NCBI RefSeq assembly: GCF_900109755.1
Contig: NZ_FOAR01000001.1
Location: forward strand, 310,001 to 374,000
DNA length: 64,000 bases
Direction of reading: 5' to 3'
DNA from: Pseudomonas agarici
GTDB taxonomy: Bacteria; Pseudomonadota; Gammaproteobacteria; Pseudomonadales; Pseudomonadaceae
Under the pieces are notes generated by a model, which saw only the letters and a program-made list of their open reading frames with translations, did no database searches and was not told the origin of the DNA. Position 1 is the stretch's first letter; each line of letters begins with the position of its first letter. This document shows, piece after piece, positions 57,328 to 64,000 of this stretch. A program made the position numbers and the translations under genes.

Positions 57328-59028
57328 ATGAGTGACGAGAAAGACCTCGAGCCGTCGCAGACCGTAGACACCGATACCCCCACCGATACCAGCCGCCGGC
57401 GTTTCCTCGGTGGTGTCGCCGTGTTGGGCGTTGGTGCGACCCTAAGCGCCTGCGGCTCGCCGAGCGAACCGGGCCAGCAGCCTCCGACCGAGGAACTGTC
57501 AGGCGCGGCGCTGGACAAGGCCCTACGGGACCAGGTGAAGACTGTCGTGGTGATCTACGCCGAGAATCGCAGCTTCAACAATCTGTTCGGTGACTTTCCG
57601 GGTGTCCAGAAACCTCTTTCGTCCCTCAAGCCTGCGGACTATCAACAATACGACCGCGACGCCAGCCTCTTGCAAACCTTACCGCCCGCCTGGGGCGGCG
57701 TAGTCCAGGTCGGTCCGCAAAGCCTCGACGGCGTGACCTACCCGGTGGGAACCCAGTACCAGGAAAACCTACCTAACGCGCCTTACGCCCTCAAGGGACC
57801 CAGCGGCGAAGACCTGCCCCTGGGTGTGGTGACACGCGATCTGTGGCACGTGTTCTACCAGAACCAGATGCAGATCAACGGCGGCAAGAACGACCGTTTC
57901 GTCGCCTGGGCCGACTCCGGTGGCCTGACCATGGGCCACTACGCCCAGACCCGTTATTCGTTGCGACTGTGGGACGTGGCCAAGGAGTTCGTGCTCTGTG
58001 ACAACTTCTTCCAGGGCGCTTTTGGCGGTTCGTTCCTCAACCACCAGTACCTGATCAGCGCCAAGGTGCCGTTCTACCCCGACGCCGCCAACTCGGTAGC
58101 CAAACCACAGATCGCCAAGCTGCAGAGCGACGATCCGACCGATACGCGCCTGATGCCGCTGGATAACTCCCCGGCCAGCGCCATGAGCGGCCCACCGCAA
58201 TTTGGTCCCAGCGCGCTGACGCCCGATGGTTATGCGGTGAACACCATGGCGCCGCCGTACTGGCCAACCTGGATCCGCGACCTCGAGCGCCCGGACTACG
58301 CCAAGCCAGACCTGCCGACCGTGCTAGTACCGCAGGTCCACGAGCATATCGGCGACAAGTTGTCGAAGAAGAACATCGACTGGGCCTGGTATGCCGGCGC
58401 CTGGCAGGTGACCCTGGAACAGTTCAAGGATTCGGGCGGCATTCCGAAGATCCCGAACTTCCAGTATCACCACCAACCGTTCAACTACTTCCGCCGCCAA
58501 GGCCCGGAAAACCCGCAGGAGCGTGCCAAGCGCCTGCGTGATGCCGGCCTGGGCGACGAGACCACTACCAACAAGTTCCTCGCCGATGCGGTGGCGGGCA
58601 AACTGCCAGCGGTGACCTTCTACAAGCCCCAAGGCAACCTGAACATGCACGCCGGTTATGCCGACGTGGCAGCCGGTGACCGGCATATCGTGCGAACACT
58701 GAAAGTGCTGCGCGAAAGCCCGCAATGGGACAACATGGTGGTGGTCGTCACGGTCGACGAGAACGGCGGCTGGTGGGACCACGTGGCACCGCCCAAAGGT
58801 GATCGCTGGGGCCCAGGGACACGGATTCCAGCCTTGGTCGTGTCACCGTTCGCCCGTAAAGGCACGGTGGATCATACGGTGTATGACACCGCCTCGATCC
58901 TGCGTCTGATTACCCGGGTCTTCCAACTGGAGAAACTCGATGGCATCAAGGAGCGGGACGCCGCAATGACCGCCCGAGGCCAAACACCGATGGGCGACCT
59001 GACCAACGCCCTGCGCTTCAGCGCCTGA
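57328..59028 (+). CDS. Acid phosphatase of the phosphoesterase (AcpA/phospholipase C) family, Tat-exported lipoprotein
   Basis: A 566-residue enzyme of the PF04185 family. The N-terminus has a twin-arginine signal SRRRFLGGVAVLGVG (residues 22-36) ending in the lipobox-like LSAC (Cys42), so it may be a Tat-exported lipoprotein. Metal-site motifs are YAENRSFNNLFGDFPG (near 80), GSFLNHQYLISA, HAGYADVAAGDRHI and VTVDENGGWWDHV (near 475). Francisella AcpA is the best-known relative. The start at 57328 follows an AGGA site; the preceding in-frame extension has no ribosome site. Expression under phosphate limitation is likely but no Pho box was identified. Confidence 0.9.
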   Translation: MSDEKDLEPSQTVDTDTPTDTSRRRFLGGVAVLGVGATLSACGSPSEPGQQPPTEELSGAALDKALRDQVKTVVVIYAENRSFNNLFGDFPGVQKPLSSLKPADYQQYDRDASLLQTLPPAWGGVVQVGPQSLDGVTYPVGTQYQENLPNAPYALKGPSGEDLPLGVVTRDLWHVFYQNQMQINGGKNDRFVAWADSGGLTMGHYAQTRYSLRLWDVAKEFVLCDNFFQGAFGGSFLNHQYLISAKVPFYPDAANSVAKPQIAKLQSDDPTDTRLMPLDNSPASAMSGPPQFGPSALTPDGYAVNTMAPPYWPTWIRDLERPDYAKPDLPTVLVPQVHEHIGDKLSKKNIDWAWYAGAWQVTLEQFKDSGGIPKIPNFQYHHQPFNYFRRQGPENPQERAKRLRDAGLGDETTTNKFLADAVAGKLPAVTFYKPQGNLNMHAGYADVAAGDRHIVRTLKVLRESPQWDNMVVVVTVDENGGWWDHVAPPKGDRWGPGTRIPALVVSPFARKGTVDHTVYDTASILRLITRVFQLEKLDGIKERDAAMTARGQTPMGDLTNALRFSA

Positions 59029-59539
59029 TCATCTGACTGCCGGGCAGCGGTTATCCACGAGGCTGCTCAAGGACCTCTTCGCGGATAAATCCCGCTGCCA
59101 GGGCTCGGTTGTCGGAGAAAATCGAATAGGTGCCCACCACTTGAGTTCGCCACAAGATTTATCCGCCAAAGCCGGGACACCGACACCACGGCGACCGTCA
59201 AAGGGTGTTATTTACCGGGGAAAAGTAGCCTTTAGCTATCATTTTCTTTACCCCTTCCCCATCCAGTAATATCCTGCCCTGGCCCCCTTCTGCTTAAGCT
59301 TTTTTGCAGTTAAAAAAAGACTTCGCCGCAATGATCGTAGCGTTGACCTGGAAACCAGCTACGGCTTCGCCGCCGTCCGGCGTGGGTAACCCCATGAATG
59401 GATGGATGCCCAATGCCCTCGGCCAGTTCCTGACGCCGAGCGCCGTCGGTCTCGCCGATGAAGGCCAATGCCGGTCGGCCAGGGAGCAGCGGCACACTCA
59501 CCCCAATCATGGGGGGCTCACGCTGAAAAGGATCTGAGC
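59029..59539. other. Gene-free region between the acid phosphatase and the secreted protein
   Basis: About 510 bp. Short frames on both strands (59304-59537 plus, 59310-59510 minus) lack ribosome sites and family-like sequence. An AT-rich part at 59215-59330 is the probable promoter region of the next gene. I see no hairpin followed by T residues and no structured RNA I can name. Confidence 0.5.
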
Positions 59540-60715
59540 ATGTCGAAACTCGCCGTACTGTCGTCCACCCTCGCCGCCCTGACCCTGGGCATGGCCAGCG
59601 CCCACGCCGATGTCGACTTGAAGCTGGGCAGCACCGAACGGGTCACCCAACTGTTCGCCTACCCCAACAATTGCAACGTGATCTGCTACCGCAACTGGAC
59701 GCTGGAGCAGACCGCCGAGCACTACTTGAACCAGAGCGTACAACGCGACGGCTACAACAACGCCAAAGTGACAGTCAAGAGTGACAACGGTCAGTTGTAC
59801 GCTCACTTCAGTGGCGTGCCGAACGGCTACGACAAGCCGCTGGCGGCGCTGCTGGATGCCGGCGACCTGGCCTATCAGGGCGCCTCGAAATTGAATGCCG
59901 ATGGCAAATGGGAATACAACTGGTACCTGTTCCTGCCGCTGGGCATGGCCCTGGATAACCGCAAGAGTGTCGAGCTGCTGCACTTCCCGCCGGATTACTC
60001 GCTGACCCAGGCCCAGGACTACCTGGAATCGAAAACCACCGACCGCTGGGCCGAACTGCTGACCGACAACGGCATTCCCGCGGAGCAGACGCCGGCTTAC
60101 CAAACTATCGTCGACATCGCGCCGATTGCCGCGCCGTCCAACGCCGGCAGTGCTCTGGAAGGGGTCTACGGCTATTTCACCGATTACCAGACCACCATGG
60201 TCAAGGCAGTCAGTGTGACCGCCAAGGGTAGCGCGCTACCGATGGTGGCCTTCGGAGCACCGGTACGTAACTGGATCAAGCAGCAGTATGGCGTCACGGT
60301 CGCAGTCCTCGGTCTGGCCGAGATCAATCCGGGCGGAGGGGTAAAGGTACCGGTACTGGGCTCCAATCACCCGAGCTACATCTGGTACGCAGCGGATCCG
60401 GCGAGCTATGGTGGCGATCAGGCCAAGGCCGATGCGGCGGGCCTGAAGGTCATGGGACAGGACCTGAGTGCCGCCTGCTGGCAGGCCGGAATGGGCCAGA
60501 AGCCGAGCAGCGATCCAGCGACCCTGCTCAAAAGCTGCACCGAGAACTGGCAGGTGACCCACAAGGAAAAGACCTGTGAGCTGTTTTATGTCTCGGTGCG
60601 CAACCTGAGCGAAACCGACGCGCAGAAGAAATGCTCGAGCGCCTCGATCAAGACCGAGCTCAAGCAACTGCGAGCACCGGCTCCGGCGCCGCTGACCACA
60701 CTGCCACCCATCTAG
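59540..60715 (+). CDS. Secreted cysteine-rich protein of unknown function
   Basis: A 391-residue protein with a clear signal peptide (MSKLAVLSSTLAALTLGMASAHA, shown here as KLAVLSSTLAALTLGMASA), cleavage near residue 23. AAGGA lies 8 bases before the ATG at 59540; longer upstream starts lack a signal peptide. The mature part contains seven cysteines: two in NNCNVICYRNW near its start and the rest in AACWQ, KSCTEN, KTCELF and KKCSS near the end, which suggests disulfides. The tail is proline-rich. I do not recognise a family. It stands alone between the acid phosphatase and can. Confidence 0.88.
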   Translation: MSKLAVLSSTLAALTLGMASAHADVDLKLGSTERVTQLFAYPNNCNVICYRNWTLEQTAEHYLNQSVQRDGYNNAKVTVKSDNGQLYAHFSGVPNGYDKPLAALLDAGDLAYQGASKLNADGKWEYNWYLFLPLGMALDNRKSVELLHFPPDYSLTQAQDYLESKTTDRWAELLTDNGIPAEQTPAYQTIVDIAPIAAPSNAGSALEGVYGYFTDYQTTMVKAVSVTAKGSALPMVAFGAPVRNWIKQQYGVTVAVLGLAEINPGGGVKVPVLGSNHPSYIWYAADPASYGGDQAKADAAGLKVMGQDLSAACWQAGMGQKPSSDPATLLKSCTENWQVTHKEKTCELFYVSVRNLSETDAQKKCSSASIKTELKQLRAPAPAPLTTLPPI

Positions 60716-60728
60716 TGGCCGATCCGAC

Positions 60729-60756
60729 CCCTGTGGCGAGCAGGCTTGCCACAGGG
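60729..60756. repeat. REP-like palindrome, possible bidirectional terminator
   Basis: CCCTGTGGC (60729-60737) and GCCACAGGG (60748-60756) form a 9-bp stem around GAGCAGGCTT. The core resembles the Pseudomonas REP/extragenic palindromes (CTGTGGCGAGC...GCTTGCCACAG). It lies between two convergent genes. Confidence 0.75.
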
Positions 60757-60767
60757 TTGATTCAGGC

Positions 60768-61412
60768 TCAGGGCGCGTCGACAGGCCGCAGGCGATACTG
60801 GGGCGGTAACTGCTCAATCCCACTGATGGTGGTATCCAGGCTCTTCCAGCGTCCATCCTTGATGCCGTAGATGCAACCATGGATCGACAGGCTCTGGCCA
60901 CGATGCCAGGCGTTCTGGACAATGGTGGTATGGCCGACGTTGGCCACCTGCTGGATAACGTTCAACTCGCACAGGCGGTCAACCCGTTCCTCCTCGCTCG
61001 GCAACTGCGCAAGCACTTCGCGGTTCTCGTAGTACAGGTCGCGAATCGAACGCAACCAGCCGTCGATCAGCCCCAGTTGCCGGTCCTGCATCGACGCGCG
61101 CACGCCGCCACAACCATAGTGGCCGGTGACCAAGATATGCTTGACCTTGAGCACATCCACTGCGTACTGGATTACCGACAGGCAATTGAGGTCGGTATGC
61201 AGTACCACATTGGCTACGTTGCGGTGGACAAACAGGTCGCCCGGCAACATGCCGACGATTTCGTTGGCCGGTACTCGTGCGTCGGAACAGCCGATCCAGA
61301 GATACTCGGGGGTCTGTTGGCGAGCCAGCTTGGCGAAGAACTCCGGGTCCTCTTCCTTGATCGCAGCGGCCCAGCGCTCGTTGTTATCAATCAGGTCTTG
61401 TAGTTCGTTCAT
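60768..61412 (-). CDS. can: Beta-class carbonic anhydrase
   Basis: Interconverts CO2 and bicarbonate. The 214-residue protein has the zinc ligands CSDARVP (Cys with Asp-Arg dyad, near 42) and HYGCGG (His and Cys, near 98-101). The start at 61412 gives MNELQDLIDNNERWA, typical of the family; the upstream extension does not. It sits near rimI and mksF, as in P. aeruginosa. Confidence 0.96.
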   Translation of the reverse strand: MNELQDLIDNNERWAAAIKEEDPEFFAKLARQQTPEYLWIGCSDARVPANEIVGMLPGDLFVHRNVANVVLHTDLNCLSVIQYAVDVLKVKHILVTGHYGCGGVRASMQDRQLGLIDGWLRSIRDLYYENREVLAQLPSEEERVDRLCELNVIQQVANVGHTTIVQNAWHRGQSLSIHGCIYGIKDGRWKSLDTTISGIEQLPPQYRLRPVDAP

Positions 61413-61504
61413 GCTGTAAGGCCTCGAAAATGATGCACCGCTGTGACAACCGACCAACGGTCGAGGTCACGTCCACAATCGCGACAAATACCCTTCGACC
61501 GGGC

Positions 61505-61960
61505 TCAATCGACCAGGGTAGCAGCCATGACCAGCGCATCCTCACGGCCACCGGCTGCCGGGTAGTAGTCGCGACGACGCCCGACTTCATTGAAACCGTA
61601 GCGCTCATACAGACGATACGCCGTCTGGTTGCTGTCGCGAACTTCCAGAAAACACTCCCGCGCGCCCAGTTCATAGGCCTGCTTCATCAGCTCTTCGAGC
61701 AATCGCAACCCCAGGCCACGGCCCTGGCTTTGCGGCTTGACGGTAATATTGAGCAGATGCGCTTCATCGATGATGACCTGGATCACCCCGTGCCCCACCT
61801 GCTGACCGCCCTCGAACATCAGCCAGACCTTATAAGACTTCAGCGCATCGAGAAAAATCCCACGGGTCCAAGGATGACTGAACGCCGCATATTCGACCTT
61901 CAGGATCGCCTCCAGATCCGCCTCGGTGGCCAGGCGAAAGCTTATTGCATCACTCATCAA
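61505..61960 (-). CDS. rimI: Ribosomal protein S18 alanine N-acetyltransferase
   Basis: GNAT-fold acetyltransferase of 151 residues that modifies the N-terminus of ribosomal protein S18. It shows the acetyl-CoA loop QSQGRGLGLRLLEELM (near 77-92), LLNITV before it and AYRLYERYGFNEVGRRRDYYP at the end, all RimI hallmarks. The start overlaps the upstream gene by 11 bp, so translation is coupled. Confidence 0.94.
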   Translation of the reverse strand: MMSDAISFRLATEADLEAILKVEYAAFSHPWTRGIFLDALKSYKVWLMFEGGQQVGHGVIQVIIDEAHLLNITVKPQSQGRGLGLRLLEELMKQAYELGARECFLEVRDSNQTAYRLYERYGFNEVGRRRDYYPAAGGREDALVMAATLVD

Positions 61961-62729
61961 CGCGGTTCCAACGCACCATCAGCCGGCGCATGGCTTGCCA
62001 GACATCAGCCTTACGCTGTGGCTCTTCCATTAATAACTCCAGGCCGGGCAGCGCCAAGGCCGAACCCAGCCCTTCGATCTGAAGCTCTCGGTTGTACGAT
62101 TCGGCGTCGGCTTCCCCGGCAAAGCGTATGGCCGGCAGGCCGATCAGCCACAGGCAAGCGCACTCGCCTTCCTCCAGGCGCGCCTGGACAAAGCCCTGGA
62201 CAAATTCACGGGCACGGTCGGGGCCCTGGTCGAGGTTGCCGCGGGCCAGCAATGGCCAATGCACCGGCTCGCCAATGATCTGCGGGGCATCCGGCAGACC
62301 GGCGGCGCGCAACATGTCCTTGAGCAACAGATAGGACGGATCGCGACTCTGGAACGCCTGGCCGGTCACCAGCTCCACCAGCAGCAGGCAACGTCCGGCC
62401 CGCAGCAATTGCAGGGAGAAGCGCGGCGGCGGCAACTGAGTCACCTTGGCCGGTGCCGGCGCCTCTGGCGTGTCGACCTCCGGCTGGCCTGGCGCACGGT
62501 TGATCGGCGCAGGACGTGGCATTTCGATTTTCGGTCGCTCGAGCGACTTGGCCACAGGCTCAGCGACGCTGTGCGCCTGAGGCGCTGTCGGCGGCGTCTC
62601 GACCAACGGCGGCGGCTCGACGAACAGCTCAGGACGCGACGGCGCGGCGAACGGCAGTTCGGTGCGCGGCAGCCAATGGACCACCTGCATGGCAGTCAGA
62701 TAAGCGCGGCGGCGGGACTCGATTAGCAA
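61950..62729 (-). CDS. Uncharacterised protein paired with rimI in Pseudomonas
   Basis: A 259-residue protein. The conserved start RRRAYLTAMQVVHWLPRTELPFAAPSRP lies just inside the frame (RAYLTAMQVVHWLPRTELPF), so the TTG at 62729 is the likely start; an ATG at 62690 would cut the conserved part. A proline-rich linker (about 35-95) joins it to a C-terminal domain with RFSLQLLRAGRCLLLVEL and ELLMEEPQRKADVWQAMR. Homologues lie upstream of rimI across the genus and are sometimes labelled TonB-like because of the proline region, but I see no membrane anchor. The function is unknown. Confidence 0.85.
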   Translation of the reverse strand: MLIESRRRAYLTAMQVVHWLPRTELPFAAPSRPELFVEPPPLVETPPTAPQAHSVAEPVAKSLERPKIEMPRPAPINRAPGQPEVDTPEAPAPAKVTQLPPPRFSLQLLRAGRCLLLVELVTGQAFQSRDPSYLLLKDMLRAAGLPDAPQIIGEPVHWPLLARGNLDQGPDRAREFVQGFVQARLEEGECACLWLIGLPAIRFAGEADAESYNRELQIEGLGSALALPGLELLMEEPQRKADVWQAMRRLMVRWNRVDE

Positions 62730-62897
62730 AGGTCAGCCATCTGTGGATAAGTTGAGGACAGGGATTCTACCGTTCTTCGGCGAAGATCGCCCGTGGTTGA
62801 TCGCAACACCACCCACCCTCTGATCACTTGGGGATAAATCAGGCGCGTCATGCAGTACAATCGCTCCTTTTAATTTGCCAACCAGCCGGCCTCTCCC

Positions 62898-64000
62898 ATG
62901 ATCGAACCCAAGCGCGTCTTGCGCGCCCTCGCCGAGCACTGGGCCCTTCTGGAGCCTCTGTGCGAACACTTCGACCAAGGCACCCTGAGCCTCGGCGAGC
63001 TGCGTCAACAATTGGCCGCCCAGCAACTGGACAGCACGCCCCAGGACATCACCAGTCTGCTGGACGTGTGGATTCGCCTCGACATCCTGGTACCGGTCGC
63101 GAAAAGCCCGAACCGTTTCGAGCTGAACGCACAGATCCATGACTTCCTGGCCTATCTGCGGCGCGAGCATCGCCTGGGCCTGTGCCTGGAAATCGAAGCC
63201 TACCTGCGCCATCTCGAACGCCTGGCCGGGTATATCCAGGATGCCTTCGATATCCGCGACGGCAACGACCTGGCCCGCCAACTGCGTTTGCTCGACATGC
63301 GCGTGCGTGACGTCTTGAAGAAGCTCGCCAACGACGAACAGGCTCTAGTGGCCGTCGCCGAGCGGGCCAAGACCAGCGACCGGCAGATCCCGCTGCGCCA
63401 GCGCTATGCCGAGGTCCTGGCGACCTGGGACGAATACGTCGAGCCGATGATCCAATTGGTGAACGCCGACGGCGCCTTCGAACAAGGGGTGCGCAAGGTC
63501 GAGCATGTGCTACTACGCATGCTCAGCGAACAACAGCGTCTCGGCCACCTGGTGGACGATGATAGGCTGCTGCGCACCCACGCGCGGATCCTGGAGATGC
63601 AGACCAGCGCCCAGTTGACCCTGCGTCACGCTCGCGAACTGTTGCTGCCGTTACGCGAAGAAGCGCGCCGACACAATGCCGTGACCCGTGGCGCGGCCCT
63701 GGCGCTGTCGGTGATCCGCCGCAAGGGCCTGGACGCCGTGCCGCAAGCGGCCATGCCGATGTTCACCCGCCCACAGAGTACCTTTCTCGGTAGCTCCGGG
63801 CAGGTCGAGGCCTATGTCTACGCCCTGGCGCGCTTCGAAGCCAAGCCGTCGCGCTTTCCCAAGGCGCACAAGTCCACCAAGGGTGGCGAGTCGTCACGGG
63901 CACCGCGCACGGTCAAGGAGATGCTCGAACGCTGCACCGACGCCCTGCCGATGCCGGACCTGATGAGCTGGCTGCTGGAACAGGAACCGGACGGCGCCAC
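62898..64000 (+). CDS. mksF: MksF, kleisin-like condensin subunit (3' end outside window)
   Basis: The frame is open from ATG 62898 to the window end, 367 codons with no stop. It begins MIEPKRVLRALAEHWALLEPL. The protein is helical, with an N-terminal winged-helix-like region (LGELRQQLAAQQLDSTPQDI), a long central helical bundle (LRLLDMRVRDVLKKLANDEQ) and LRHARELLLPLREEARRHN near 255. This matches the MksF kleisin of the MksFEB condensin, located here in P. aeruginosa (PA4684-PA4686 region, from memory). It should be followed by mksE and mksB. Confidence 0.85.
   Translation, partial: MIEPKRVLRALAEHWALLEPLCEHFDQGTLSLGELRQQLAAQQLDSTPQDITSLLDVWIRLDILVPVAKSPNRFELNAQIHDFLAYLRREHRLGLCLEIEAYLRHLERLAGYIQDAFDIRDGNDLARQLRLLDMRVRDVLKKLANDEQALVAVAERAKTSDRQIPLRQRYAEVLATWDEYVEPMIQLVNADGAFEQGVRKVEHVLLRMLSEQQRLGHLVDDDRLLRTHARILEMQTSAQLTLRHARELLLPLREEARRHNAVTRGAALALSVIRRKGLDAVPQAAMPMFTRPQSTFLGSSGQVEAYVYALARFEAKPSRFPKAHKSTKGGESSRAPRTVKEMLERCTDALPMPDLMSWLLEQEPDGA

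Noticed and set aside
59310..59510. 66-residue minus-strand frame before the secreted-protein gene
   Set aside because: No ribosome site and no recognisable family; arginine-rich composition typical of a shadow frame in high-GC DNA.

Overview
The window is a piece of a Pseudomonas chromosome, most likely from the P. fluorescens/P. putida side of the genus. Evidence: high GC; Pseudomonas-type proteins (class II LitR-like MerR regulator next to photolyase, PagL, MksF, a DUF6555 protein); and gene order. The series upp-uraA, hemH, TIGR01777 epimerase, FAD oxidoreductase, YbgA, MerR, phr, pagL, murI-moeB-prmC-prfA-hemA, TPR lipoprotein-lolB-ispE-tRNA-Gln-prs-rplY-pth-ychF, and later can-rimI-(unknown)-mksF, follows (from memory) the PA4646-PA4686 order of P. 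aeruginosa, with accessory blocks inserted. No transposase, integrase, rRNA or CRISPR array was seen.

Layout. 1-1.6 kb: pyrimidine salvage (upp end, uraA). 1.7-8.9 kb: a light/photolyase cluster (hemH, epimerase, FAD oxidoreductase, shortened YbgA, LitR-like MerR, phr, SDR) with two TGTACA-N12-TGTACA-type operator sites. 8.9-25.9 kb: an insertion holding three giant toxin-like proteins. Two are tandem minus-strand paralogues (1630 and 1618 aa) of the Pseudomonas dermonecrotic-toxin-domain (DUF6543) family. The third is a plus-strand 2174-aa protein with a region closely resembling the TcdA/TcdB pore-forming (translocation) domain. A small YkgJ-type cysteine-cluster protein lies between them. 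26-31.3 kb: pagL and the compact murI-moeB-prmC-prfA-hemA operon. 31.5-38.5 kb: outer-membrane lipoprotein assembly, isoprenoid, PRPP and translation genes.

38.5-44.5 kb: an accessory uptake operon (amino-acid-type binding protein, a permease fused to its ATPase, a GntR/FadR regulator, a DUF1989 enzyme) facing a fosmidomycin-resistance-like MFS pump; a 17-bp palindrome upstream is a good operator candidate. 44.8-48.6 kb: a chemoreceptor, tRNA-Met with its own promoter and terminator, and beside it a lower-GC VapB45/VapC45-like toxin-antitoxin pair. 48.8-55.1 kb: ddlA, pgeF, a RidA protein, a DUF6555 protein, a phosphatase, a 57-aa metallothionein, a membrane protein and an MHS-type MFS transporter. 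55.4-60.7 kb: atoE, a decayed HepT toxin remnant, a Tat-exported acid phosphatase and an unrecognised cysteine-rich secreted protein. 60.7-64 kb: can, rimI, an uncharacterised partner and the start of the condensin gene mksF, cut by the window end.

The most novel content is the toxin island at 8.9-26 kb, followed by the putative light-responsive operators, the orphan DUF1989 uptake operon and the tRNA-Met-linked toxin-antitoxin pair. Domain calls rest on motif and sequence recognition, not on database searches.
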